NCBI GenBank assembly: GCA_900316015.1
Contig: ONBG01000008.1
Coordinates: forward strand, 1 to 64,000
Source of the DNA: an uncultured Prevotella sp.
Lineage (GTDB): Bacteria > Bacteroidota > Bacteroidia > Bacteroidales > Bacteroidaceae
DNA length: 64,000 nucleotides
Reading direction: 5' to 3'
Part shown: in pieces, positions 8,703 to 16,407 of the stretch
Numbering within the stretch: position 1 is the first letter of the stretch
Layout of the letters: each line of letters starts with the position of its first letter
The notes under the pieces: generated by a model
What the model saw: only the letters and a program-made list of their open reading frames with translations
Database searches by the model: none
Told to the model about the DNA's origin: nothing
Position numbers and translations under genes: made by a program

Positions 8703-8963
8703 CTAGTATTTATTTGCTCCATACAAATCGTTGGCTATATTCATCTCCTTCGTGTTCTGTCTGTGCGCGTAACTTTTGGTAACTAAAGAGAAGTAGCAGT
8801 ATGGCTGCAATAAAAATGAAATGTTTACTCTGCCCTTCGGCATTTCTACAGACCCCGCCACGCCCTTTGAATCATCAAACAGCAACTGTGCAGTAGGATT
8901 CTTGGCAGCAGATGCATTCAATGTCATCATTGCTGCCAGCGTTGAAACGAAAAACTTCTTCAT
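8703..8963 (-). pseudogene. Composite remnant: exported-protein N-terminus joined to flavin-reductase 5' fragment
   Basis: The open frame starts with a good signal peptide (MKKFFVSTLAAMMTLNASAA) and about 25 unrecognised residues, then loses coding sense. In another frame, 8728-8825 matches the 5' end of the flavin reductase gene at 4300-4404. Its translation KHFIFIAAILLLLFSYQKL plus RAQTEHE parallels KHFNILAVILLLLLCGQKI plus WAQTEHG, and a small deletion shifts NIAND out of frame. The start codon of that copy is lost. I read it as two truncated exported-protein genes run together, not a functional protein. Confidence 0.6.
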
Positions 8964-9129
8964 ACGTTACTTTTGTTATGAACCATCATAAGCTTCCCCG
9001 AAATTCATAACTGGATTTACATGCACATGTACGGGCAACACTCGTTACACTTTTATCAGGAAAGCACTGCAAAAGTAATGATTATTTTTAAGCCACCCAA
9101 GCATAGTAACCAACTTTAATATTATTATG

Positions 9130-9465
9130 CCATATTAACTAAAATAGCTGGCAGTACAACCGCCATCGATAGGAATGTCGGCACCGCTGATGAAGCGACC
9201 ACGGCTTGACATCAGGAACTCTGCCAGGTAGCCAACTTCGCTTGGATACCTGCACGACGGGCGGCTTACCTTCTATTATCTTCTGATAGCCGTCCTTACG
9301 TGGACCATACAGTTCTTCATTGGCCAGAGGGGTGATAATGATGCCTGGGCTGATGCTGTTGATGGTAGCACCGCGATGCCCCCAACGGCATTCACCGCAT
9401 TCAAGTATTTCACAAACTGCGGGTAGCCATCGAGGGTAATCATAATGAAATAGGGAGCCACAGGT
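9130..9465 (-). pseudogene. Short-chain dehydrogenase (SDR) C-terminal remnant, frameshifted
   Basis: On the minus strand, pieces of an SDR C-terminus appear in different frames. First is the catalytic-helix region, with KYLNAVNAVGG and then RGATINSISPGIIITPLA. After a shift comes YPSEVGYLAEFLMSSRGRFI, with SGADIPIDGG and a stop near 9134. The classical SDR end (…FLASD..YITG..IPVDGG) is unmistakable, but the N-terminal Rossmann part is missing and at least one frameshift interrupts what remains. Confidence 0.7.
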
Positions 9466-9538
9466 CCCACTTGTCTTTCGGCTTTACCTGACTGGTCGAG
9501 TAGCCGATGACAATGGCGTTGAATGGCACGAGAGTTTG
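9465..9538 (-). pseudogene. Nitroreductase C-terminal fragment
   Basis: The minus strand encodes LVPFNAIVIGYSTSQVKPKD followed by KWD, nearly identical to LVPFNTIVIGYPASQVKPKD of the intact exported nitroreductase (near 6982-7050). The fragment joins directly to the SDR remnant with no start or stop of its own. It is a leftover of a duplicated nitroreductase gene. Confidence 0.75.
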
Positions 9539-9541
9539 GTT

Positions 9542-9961
9542 TTACTTGATTTTCTTGAATCTTGCCACTTCTTCATTTGAGTCCGTGCGATACCAAATCA
9601 TTTCACTACTGCTAAGTTTATGGATGTCGTACTCACCATAGAGCTTGCTCTTGCCATCATGTTCCTTGCCTGTAAAGATGATGATATGTTGAGTATTCCC
9701 CACCACATAATTGAGGTCTATAGTTTCCTGTTTGAAGTCGGGCCAGCTATTTACGTACAATGCAATGTGCCCTGTGGATGAGGATTCTGGGGAAAACGTA
9801 TATCGTTCCGTTCCTGCATCCAAAGTGCTTTCATTGTACACTCGTTCCCAAGTCCCTGTCAAATGATCCACATGATAATCTTCTTCATCGCTACTGCAAG
9901 AAGCGAGAGCGAAAGCAACAAGTATCGCAAAGGTGATTTCCCAAATCTTCAATGTTTTCAT
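9542..9961 (-). CDS. Small lipoprotein, lipocalin-like
   Basis: A 139-residue lipoprotein. The signal peptide ends in a lipobox (LASC) with Cys at about residue 22, followed by SSDEED, an acidic linker typical of Bacteroidetes outer-membrane lipoproteins. A short strand-rich domain follows: LTGTWERVYNES, then ERYTFSPESSSTGHIALYV, then MIWYRTDSNEEVARFKK. The LTGTWERV opening suggests a lipocalin-like fold, but the match is weak. A TATCTTTG box lies at 10126-10133, leaving a leader of about 160 nt. Function unknown. Confidence 0.65.
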   Translation of the reverse strand: MKTLKIWEITFAILVAFALASCSSDEEDYHVDHLTGTWERVYNESTLDAGTERYTFSPESSSTGHIALYVNSWPDFKQETIDLNYVVGNTQHIIIFTGKEHDGKSKLYGEYDIHKLSSSEMIWYRTDSNEEVARFKKIK

Positions 9962-10125
9962 ATGTCTTATACTTTTTTAATTCTTCATTCCGCAACCAAG
10001 CGTGTAATTTGATATTAATAAGTCCCTATAGGGGAGCAACAAGTTCCCCGGATTTTTATCATTTGTGGAATTTTCACTCACGTTTTGGTGTCAAGACAAA
10101 AGAAGTTAGATTCTAAATGACGTGA

Positions 10126-10133
10126 CAAAGATA
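10126..10133 (-). promoter_or_regulatory. -7 promoter box upstream of the small lipoprotein
   Basis: TATCTTTG on the minus strand; no clear TTTG at the expected distance. The predicted leader (about 10120 to 9962) contains a GGGGA/TCCCC hairpin and a CCCTATAGGG palindrome around 10023-10045. Confidence 0.4.
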
Positions 10134-10315
10134 ACAAAAAATACGATTATATCGCTTTTTTTATTTTTTTTATTGTTGTTAATAAACTTAAATGCCTTGA
10201 GCCGGAAAAACGTGTCAACAGATGCGTCAAAGTCCGCAGTGTGAACAATGGGATGAGAATGTGGCGCTTGTACATATTCTCTTTCTTCGTTATAGTAGCT
10301 TCCTTTTCCAAAGCC

Positions 10316-10431
10316 ATTTTATATATTATACAGAATAATTTTTCTAAAATAGGTTGACAGGTTGTCAAAACCCTTTGTTTATCGGGCTTGCAACCTGTTT
10401 TGAGGTTGACAAAGGTTGACACGAGGTTGAC
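10316..10431 (+). repeat. Dispersed intergenic repeat, copy 1
   Basis: About 115 bp that recurs in inverted orientation at 32356-32469. The core carries several GGTTGACA/GGTTGTCA words flanking TTATCGGGCTTGCAACCTG. The similarity covers the whole block with few mismatches, fading in the AT-rich end (ATTTTATAT side). It lies between the small lipoprotein and azlD. An open frame of 91 codons on the minus strand crosses it, but I do not call it a gene. Confidence 0.75.
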
Positions 10432-10507
10432 AGCTGATTCTCGTCATTTCTTTCTAAAGTATGGCATTTGCGGTAGCAGGTTCCTCTTTCTTTTATTCCT
10501 TTGCGTC

Positions 10508-10831
10508 TCAGGGAAGGAACTGCACCATGAGCATATAGGTCACCGTGCCACCGAGAATGGAGAACAGCATCTGGCGTTTCCATAGATGGAGCGCGCAGGT
10601 TACAGAGATACCGATGAGTTCGGGAACTCCGTAGTGCCCACTAGTGAAGTCAACGTCCTTCAGGCAGTATACAACGAGCATGCCAAAGACGGCAGGCGGA
10701 AGCACATGACTGAGGTAGGTGATAGACCCCGGCGTCTTCTTGCCTCGGAAAATGGCAAAGGGCAGGAAGCGCGTCAGGGCTGTGGCGGCGGCAAGGATGG
10801 CGATGGTGAGGATTTGTTCTGTGAGGGTCAT
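10508..10831 (-). CDS. azlD: AzlD, small subunit of branched-chain amino acid exporter
   Basis: A 107-residue, mostly hydrophobic protein with about four membrane segments. It matches AzlD in size and in the N-terminal ALTRFLPFAIF segment followed by YLSHVLPPAVFGMLVVYCLK. AzlC and AzlD together export branched-chain amino acids and their analogues through the inner membrane. The gene overlaps the end of azlC by four bases (start at 10831, azlC ends 10828), so the pair is translationally coupled. Confidence 0.88.
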   Translation of the reverse strand: MTLTEQILTIAILAAATALTRFLPFAIFRGKKTPGSITYLSHVLPPAVFGMLVVYCLKDVDFTSGHYGVPELIGISVTCALHLWKRQMLFSILGGTVTYMLMVQFLP

Positions 10832-11577
10832 GGCTCCTTGATTTCAAGTTTACTTCTCAGGCTCATGAAACATAGCAGCATCATGACCATGGCGGGCACA
10901 ACGAAACTGTCGGCACCGAAGGCGACCAAGCAGAACGCTGAGATTACCAATCCCAATACCGAGGCAGTGTGGTCGCTCTCTTTCATCCATTGCTCCATGA
11001 AAATGGTGACAAACATGGCGGTCATCACGAAATCAAGACCGCGTGTGTTGAAATGGATCAGATTGCCAAACAGTCCGCCTATTGTGGCTCCTGACATCCA
11101 GTAGAAATAATTGAGCACGGTGACCCAGAGCATGAACCAGCCAGAGTCGATGCCTTCGGGGATCTTTGCCGTATAGTTGATGGAAAAGGTCTCGTCACAC
11201 ATCCCGTAGATCAGGGGGAACTTCTTCCAACCCATGCCCTTGAACTTGTCGAGCATGGAGATACCGTAGAAAAGGTGGCGGGCACAGATGAGCAGGGCAA
11301 TGACAAAGGATTGTAGCGGATGGAAGGAGCCGCGCAGCATGCCGACTGCCACAAACTCCACAGAACCGCTGAAGATGGTCATCGCCATCACCATCGGCCA
11401 ATAGAAGGCAAAGCCCGACTTGTTCATCAGCAGGCCATAAGCCAGTCCCAAAAACCAAAAGCCCGCGAAGATGGGCAGTGTGTAAGGGAAGGCGGCTTTT
11501 AGGGCAGCAAGGCTCTTTCTTGTATGTGAGGCTCTGTCGTTATGGATTTCCATGTGGGTTGGAAATTTCGTTTTCAT
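10828..11577 (-). CDS. azlC: AzlC, large subunit of branched-chain amino acid exporter
   Basis: A 249-residue membrane protein with about seven hydrophobic segments. It carries the AzlC opening LKAAFPYTLPIFAGFWFLGLA, the early FYWPMVMAMTIFSGSVEFVAVG region and FALLIC-like ARHLFYGISMLDKF. It acts with AzlD. A full promoter (11582-11612) ends four bases before the ATG at 11577. Either the mRNA is leaderless, or initiation is at the in-frame ATG at 11553 (MEIHND). Both starts leave all membrane segments intact. Confidence 0.88.
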   Translation of the reverse strand: MKTKFPTHMEIHNDRASHTRKSLAALKAAFPYTLPIFAGFWFLGLAYGLLMNKSGFAFYWPMVMAMTIFSGSVEFVAVGMLRGSFHPLQSFVIALLICARHLFYGISMLDKFKGMGWKKFPLIYGMCDETFSINYTAKIPEGIDSGWFMLWVTVLNYFYWMSGATIGGLFGNLIHFNTRGLDFVMTAMFVTIFMEQWMKESDHTASVLGLVISAFCLVAFGADSFVVPAMVMMLLCFMSLRSKLEIKEP

Positions 11578-11581
11578 CCTG

Positions 11582-11612
11582 CAAAGTTACTCATTTTCTC
11601 CTTGTCTGCAAA
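11582..11612 (-). promoter_or_regulatory. Promoter of azlCD, abutting the start codon
   Basis: On the minus strand TTTG (11609-11612), 19 bp, TAACTTTG (11582-11589), then CAGG and the azlC ATG. Match and spacing are canonical. The predicted transcript start coincides with the start codon. Confidence 0.7.
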
Positions 11613-11775
11613 GACATCCACCCCTAAAACTGTTGAAGGCGTTGCGTTTGGGATGCAGAATCTGTGATCCGTGCATCTGGCATCTTGCTCTTCTCCTTAG
11701 CCTATCGGGACAAAGATAAAGATGCTTGATCGCTGATGGGATTCGACCCAAAAAGCGGGAGATAAGCTTTCGTGT

Positions 11776-11863
11776 CCTTGGAGCTTATCTTTCGCATCCT
11801 TGGAGCTTACCTTTTGCGCCCTTGGAGCTTATCTCCTGCATCCTTGGAGCTTATCTCCTGTCT
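11776..11863. repeat. 22-bp tandem repeat array (four units), locus 1
   Basis: Four head-to-tail 22-bp units of the form CCTTGGAGCTTATCTCCTGC-AT, with drift at the ends of each unit. A partial unit in inverted sense (GAGATAAGCTTTCG) precedes them. On the minus strand each unit contains AGATAAGCT or AGGTAAGCT. The array at 44087-44174 shares the 22-bp period and AGRTAASCT core. It lies in the 555-bp gap between azlC and the LRR lipoprotein; the rest of the gap shows only a TACATTTG box at 12034-12041. Confidence 0.85.
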
Positions 11864-12132
11864 TCATTAATTGGAGAGATGTAGGCAGATAATGAAAATT
11901 TGAATCGTAAATGTCTTATAATCAGCTTTTTCACTGATATGTTAGGCAGATTCATGGATTTCCTTTCAGAAGAAGAAAGGTGCAATAATTGTTAAAAGTA
12001 TCATGCTTCGTGAGGGATTTCTGTTTTTTTTTTTACATTTGCAAGCCCATGGTCATGAGGGCTTTGAGCGTAATGATAGCCCGTTGAACCCATGGACTGA
12101 GTAATTTCTCAATTAATTTATAATGATTTCAT

Positions 12133-13536
12133 ATGAAGTATTCTACTCTTAAGAACATCCTGCCCGTGGTCGCCTTGTTATTAGGGGTCTCGTGTAGTGA
12201 TGAAACCGAAACGCTCTCTGACCTGAAAGGGGGAGACGAAGTGTCTCAGGTGGTGCTCGACCAAGGAAACTATGCCCTTAGCAAGGAAGGTGGATTGACC
12301 GAGTTCAAGTTTACGAATGTCAGCGTTGATTCGTTCTTTATTCAATCCGACCGTCCCGACTGGCTCAGGTTCGACAACATCGTGAGCGTTCCCGAAGAAT
12401 TAGATCTTCGCTTGATGGCTCAGCCTAATAATGAGTGGGACACGCGTACGGCGAAGCTCTGCTTGGTAAAGGGAAAAGAACGGAAGGACATTACCTTCAG
12501 TCAGGTAGCCTTTCCGAAAATGGAAAGCAGCACGCAGGTCATCAAGCTGGCACCAAACGATACTGTTTTCACGTTTACCGTGAAGACGAACGTTCCTGTC
12601 AAGATGAAAGCTGATGTAGCAGACGGACTGGCATATATCTTCTATGATCAAGAGGAGACCAGCCATGAGGATGGCAAGGCATGGACGATCACGGTCAAGG
12701 GCAAGGTGCCGAAGAACGTAGGAGCAGGCAAGGCTTCCACCCTTTACGTGATGGGGGATGGCGTGCCAACGGCAGATGTCATCGTGTGGCAAACCGGTAC
12801 CGTGGGTGATGTGAATCCTGTGCTCAACAACTTAAAGCCGGGCGCCTTAGCCGAATTTCTCTCAGCTGATCCCAATACCACGCCCTATATCAAAAGTCTG
12901 AAGGTGTCGGGCGAGCTTAACGGTGACGATATCTATGCACTACGCACAGTATTGACTCGATACAAGACACTGAAAACCCTTGACTTGTTTGGCGCGCGTA
13001 TCGTCAGTGGCGGCAAGGCGTATCTCACAACGGCGTTGAACGAGCAGTATTATACCCGTAATGATGAAGTGGGCGAGGATATGTTCCGCAACTGTACGAG
13101 TCTTGAAAAGATCACGCTGCCTGAACACCTCAAGGCGATAGGTATTCATGCCTTTGCTTATTGTTCCTCTCTGCCATGGATCGAGATCCCCGCCACAGTG
13201 AGGAGCATTGGCAGTCAGGCCTTCTATTCCTGCACGAACATGTCATTTATCGGTATCCCCATCGATGGCTCTCAGTTGGAAAGTATCGGGTCAGGAGCCT
13301 TCTCTACGAGTTCAGTCCTTGACGACCTGTATATCCCTGCCTCAGTGAAAGACCTTAATAAGCTTGCCTTCTCGCCCTGCCGGGTGCTTGAGTTGCATGT
13401 GAAATGGGTGACACCGCCAGACGTGGTGATCACCAAGAATCTTGCCAAAGGCAGGCTTTATGTCCCCAAGGGTTGTAAGGCTGCTTATGCCGCCGACAAG
13501 AACTGGGGTAAGTTCTCGGAGATCCAAGAGGAATAA
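12133..13536 (+). CDS. BACON-like / BspA-type leucine-rich repeat lipoprotein
   Basis: A 467-residue surface lipoprotein. The lipobox GVSC places Cys near residue 21 and is followed by SDETE. Residues about 35-230 are strand-rich with two BACON-like modules (for example FFIQSDRPDWLRFDNIVSV, then ELDLRLMAQPNNEWDTRTAK). From about 240 there are BspA-type LRR_5 repeats: NCTSLEKITLPEHLKAIGIH, AFAYCSSLPWIEIPATVRSI and SQAFYSCTNMSFIGIP. The C-terminus ends in the usual cap RLYVPKGCKAAYAADKNWGK. BspA-like proteins bind host matrix or glycans; the ligand here is unknown. Single gene; TACATTTG at 12034-12041 is a possible -7 box. Confidence 0.85.
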   Translation: MKYSTLKNILPVVALLLGVSCSDETETLSDLKGGDEVSQVVLDQGNYALSKEGGLTEFKFTNVSVDSFFIQSDRPDWLRFDNIVSVPEELDLRLMAQPNNEWDTRTAKLCLVKGKERKDITFSQVAFPKMESSTQVIKLAPNDTVFTFTVKTNVPVKMKADVADGLAYIFYDQEETSHEDGKAWTITVKGKVPKNVGAGKASTLYVMGDGVPTADVIVWQTGTVGDVNPVLNNLKPGALAEFLSADPNTTPYIKSLKVSGELNGDDIYALRTVLTRYKTLKTLDLFGARIVSGGKAYLTTALNEQYYTRNDEVGEDMFRNCTSLEKITLPEHLKAIGIHAFAYCSSLPWIEIPATVRSIGSQAFYSCTNMSFIGIPIDGSQLESIGSGAFSTSSVLDDLYIPASVKDLNKLAFSPCRVLELHVKWVTPPDVVITKNLAKGRLYVPKGCKAAYAADKNWGKFSEIQEE

Positions 13537-13624
13537 CGGGAGTGACATGCCGTGCCACCCTTCCTTGAAAGTGCTTTTCGAGGGTTAGGATGGGTTCACC
13601 AAGAAATAATCAAGGGGATCGTGG

Positions 13625-14821
13625 CTATCTGAATGTCACGCGAAAGACCGTATATTTCCCTGTGTCCGCATAGGGCAGTAGTTCGAGAGAACCCCCGGAG
13701 ACGCGCATGATCTGGCGGGAGATCGGCAATCCGATCCCGCTTCCCTCTTCCTTGGTTGTAAAGAAGGGGACGAAAATGCGGGATGCTGTCTCTGCGTCGA
13801 TCTGCGGTCCGTCGTCTCCCACTTCCATAACGACTTCTTCTTCCGCATTGCTATAGGCGTGCAAGGTGATATGCTTGTCTGGTGGCGTTGCCTGACAGGC
13901 ATTTTTCAATAGGTTTGTGATGACACGGGTGGTCAGTCCTTCATCCGCATAAACCAAAAGGTCGGAAGGCTCTACCTTCACCTCGATCGTCCTGCCTGTG
14001 AGCTTTGCCATACGCTCAGCAAAGGGCTTGACGTAAAAGAGCTGGGGTCGCGGCGTGGGCACATGCGTGAACTTCCGGTAGTTCTCCACAAACTCAATCA
14101 ACTCTCGTGCGGTTTGGTTGATCACGACCAAGCCCTGCCGTTGTTCTTCCTCTGGCTTCTTCAGCAAGGCTTGTGATAGGGAGATGACCGGTGTCACCGT
14201 GTTCATGATCTCGTGGGTGAGCACGCGGATGAGCTTGACCCAACTGTCTATTTCCTGGTTGGCCAGCTCCCCGCGGATGTCACTGAACCCGATGATGCGC
14301 ACTCGCTTGCCTTTGAGCGTCGTGAAGGATTCCCGGAGGGAGAATCCCTTGAGCAAGTCTTTCACCTGGTTGATGTGTGTGATGCTCTCCCTGTGCAGGA
14401 GATGGAGGGCAGCCCTGTTGCATCGCAGAACCAGTCCATGGTCGGCATCCACAACGAGAATGCCGGTATCGACGGCATGCAGGATGGTCTCGAAGTATTT
14501 CTCCCGTTCGATCTGTTCGTCACGGGCATGTTGCAAAATCTCCTTGACCCGGTTGAGTGAGGCATTCAACAAGCGGTCGTTACCATGCCTTTCGTTGTCG
14601 GAGAACCGAAAGGTATAATCTCCATTGTCAATGGCATCAAACAAGAACCTCACCTTTCTCACGGCACGCCGGTGCCTGCGCCAAAGGTTGATGTAAAGGA
14701 TCATTAGGATGGCGGCAATTGCCGTCATCAAGGCGAGCCAGAGATGACAGTTGGCTGTGGCTCCGGCGATGGCGTCCATAGAAAAGGCGTTGGTATCCAT
14801 AGATGAAAAGATCAGATTCAT
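13625..14821 (-). CDS. NtrB/AtoS-type sensor histidine kinase
   Basis: A 398-residue kinase. One N-terminal membrane segment (about 27-47), no sizeable periplasmic domain, a PAS-like segment (YFETILHAVDTGILVVDADH), and the phosphoacceptor box LTHEIMNTVTPVISLSQAL with the His. The ATPase domain has N-box NLLKNACQA, G1 GDDGPQID and FFTTKEEGSGIGLPISRQI. It begins 23 bp after the sigma-54 response regulator that should be its partner. With no obvious sensory domain outside the cell, it probably senses a membrane or cytoplasmic cue. Together they likely control the divergent exporter operon (see 16284-16394). Confidence 0.9.
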   Translation of the reverse strand: MNLIFSSMDTNAFSMDAIAGATANCHLWLALMTAIAAILMILYINLWRRHRRAVRKVRFLFDAIDNGDYTFRFSDNERHGNDRLLNASLNRVKEILQHARDEQIEREKYFETILHAVDTGILVVDADHGLVLRCNRAALHLLHRESITHINQVKDLLKGFSLRESFTTLKGKRVRIIGFSDIRGELANQEIDSWVKLIRVLTHEIMNTVTPVISLSQALLKKPEEEQRQGLVVINQTARELIEFVENYRKFTHVPTPRPQLFYVKPFAERMAKLTGRTIEVKVEPSDLLVYADEGLTTRVITNLLKNACQATPPDKHITLHAYSNAEEEVVMEVGDDGPQIDAETASRIFVPFFTTKEEGSGIGLPISRQIMRVSGGSLELLPYADTGKYTVFRVTFR

Positions 14822-14844
14822 GTTTCCAGTTGTCAGGAGAGCGG

Positions 14845-16173
14845 TCAGGACAGCCCGTATTTCTTGATCTTGTTATACAGGGTCTGGCGGGTGATGCCCA
14901 ATCGTGCCGCCACCTGTGAGAGGTTTCCATCACAATCGTGGATGGTCTTCTCAATTAGGTGATGCTCCATTTCATCCAGCGTTTGAGCCTCTTCCCATGA
15001 TTTCCCTGCCGTGATCCTGCTTCCATCAATATATTCACTTTGCACCTGATCGTCATCGCTGAGGATGACTGCTTTCTCCATGGCGTGTTGCAGTTCTCGG
15101 ATATTGCCATACCAAGGCAGGGATTCGATCTTCCTTTCCGCATCTGCCGAGAGCGTAATGTGCGGCTTGTTGTATAGGATGGCATAGCGTTGTAGGAATA
15201 GGTTTGCCAGGGGCAGGAGATCCCCTTTCCGTTCGCGGAGGGGTGGGAGATGCAGTTGGATCGTGTTGATCCGGTAGAGCAGGTCCTCGCGAAAGCTTCC
15301 TTTCCCCACCATCTGGGGTAGGTCCTTGTTGGTGGCACAGATCAGTCGCACGTCGATCGGGATGGGCTTGGTCCCTCCCACGCGGGTGATGGAGCGTCGT
15401 TGCAAGGCTGTGAGGAGCTTTGCCTGCAAGGCATAGCTGAGGTTCCCGATCTCGTCGAGGAACAAGGTACCCCCTTCGGCAAGTTCCATCTTGCCCGCTG
15501 CATCGGTCTTCGCATCGGTGTAAGCTCCTTTCACATGCCCGAAGAGCTCGCTCTCAAACAAGGTTTCGGTCACCGCCCCTAAGTCTACGGCGATCATGGG
15601 ATGACCTTCCCGGGTGGAGAGGCGGTGGATCTCGTTGGCAAGGACTTCCTTTCCCGTACCATTCTCCCCAGTGATCAGGATGTTCGCCTCGGTGGCAGCC
15701 ACCTTCTCCACCATGTCGTGAAGGCGTTTCATGCCATCGCTCTCTCCCCAGAACATGGCTCCTTCAGTTGTCTTGGGCAACTTTCTCGGTGATGTCTTGC
15801 GATAGGCATCCTTCAAGGTTTTCAGGAGCTTATCGTTGTCGAAGGGCTTCACGATGAAGTCTGCCGCTCCTTCCTTCAGTCCGTCCACTGCCAATTGGAT
15901 ATCCGCATAGGCGGTGAAGAGCACGACTTGTGTCTGTGGGCGCAGCCGTTTGATCTCTTTCAGCCAGAAAAGTCCTTCGTTGCCGTTGTTGATCCCACTG
16001 TGGAAGTTCATGTCCAAGAGCACGACATCCGGTTTCTCTTCCCGTAACCGAGCGGGGATGGTATTGGGATTGGGGGTCGTGGCAATCTGGGCGAACTCCC
16101 CTTCCAATAGCATCCTCACGGTGGAGAGGATGTTTCGGTTGTCGTCTACGATGAGAATGTTTCCTTGTTTCAT
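14845..16173 (-). CDS. Sigma-54 dependent response regulator (NtrC family)
   Basis: A 442-residue regulator. Receiver domain 1-120, with the phosphorylatable Asp54 in VVLLDMNF. AAA+ domain with Walker A GENGTGKEV, a sigma-54 loop reading GAYTDA instead of the textbook GAFTGA, Walker B GGTLFLDEIG and the R-finger region. Fis-type HTH at the end (AARLGITRQTLYNKIKKYGL). The ATG at 16173 is chosen over an upstream ATG at 16221 because the receiver fold begins at once (NILIVDDN). A perfect promoter ends six bases before this ATG, so the mRNA appears leaderless. First gene of a two-gene operon with the kinase. Confidence 0.92.
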   Translation of the reverse strand: MKQGNILIVDDNRNILSTVRMLLEGEFAQIATTPNPNTIPARLREEKPDVVLLDMNFHSGINNGNEGLFWLKEIKRLRPQTQVVLFTAYADIQLAVDGLKEGAADFIVKPFDNDKLLKTLKDAYRKTSPRKLPKTTEGAMFWGESDGMKRLHDMVEKVAATEANILITGENGTGKEVLANEIHRLSTREGHPMIAVDLGAVTETLFESELFGHVKGAYTDAKTDAAGKMELAEGGTLFLDEIGNLSYALQAKLLTALQRRSITRVGGTKPIPIDVRLICATNKDLPQMVGKGSFREDLLYRINTIQLHLPPLRERKGDLLPLANLFLQRYAILYNKPHITLSADAERKIESLPWYGNIRELQHAMEKAVILSDDDQVQSEYIDGSRITAGKSWEEAQTLDEMEHHLIEKTIHDCDGNLSQVAARLGITRQTLYNKIKKYGLS

Positions 16174-16179
16174 ACCCTG

Positions 16180-16211
16180 CAAAAATAAGAAAAAGGAATG
16201 AAACCGGCAAA
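16180..16211 (-). promoter_or_regulatory. Promoter of the two-component operon
   Basis: Minus strand TTTG (16208-16211), 20 bp, TATTTTTG (16180-16187), then CAGGGT and the ATG. A canonical match with essentially no room for a 5' leader. Confidence 0.7.
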
Positions 16212-16283
16212 TATTCGGCATAAATAGTCGTTGGGTGTGGAGGAGGGTGACTGTCCTTTCTTCTCTATGGAATATGGGCAGGT

Positions 16284-16322
16284 TGTCTAATCCTTTTACA
16301 CCGATTGTCTAATTCTTTGACA
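16284..16322 (+). promoter_or_regulatory. Paired upstream activator sites for the sigma-54 regulator
   Basis: Two imperfect palindromes, TGTCTAATCCTTTTACA (16284-16300) and TGTCTAATTCTTTGACA (16306-16322), repeat directly at a 22-bp interval, two helical turns. Their centres lie about 113 and 91 bp upstream of the predicted sigma-54 start. Dyads of this size, in tandem and on one face of the helix, are typical enhancer sites for NtrC-family dimers. The likely binder is the regulator encoded at 14845-16173. Confidence 0.65.
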
Positions 16323-16378
16323 CCCTCGTTGATAGGCGTTTTCTTCCTTTCCTTTGACTATCAATGACTTATGCTTTT

Positions 16379-16394
16379 TGGCATGGCTTTGGCA
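16379..16394 (+). promoter_or_regulatory. Sigma-54 (RpoN) promoter of the exporter operon
   Basis: TGGCATGGCTTTGGCA. GG at 16380-16381 and GC at 16392-16393 are 12 bp apart, matching TGGCACG-N4-TTGCA in 14 of the 16 aligned positions (N included). The predicted start near 16405 lies three bases before the TolC ATG at 16408. Confidence 0.7.
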
Positions 16395-16407
16395 TGAAAG
16401 ATCCTAT

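Noticed and set aside
10147..10422. 91-codon minus-strand frame across the dispersed repeat
   Set aside because: Low-complexity and basic, no family features; the part shared with the other copy is explained by the DNA repeat.
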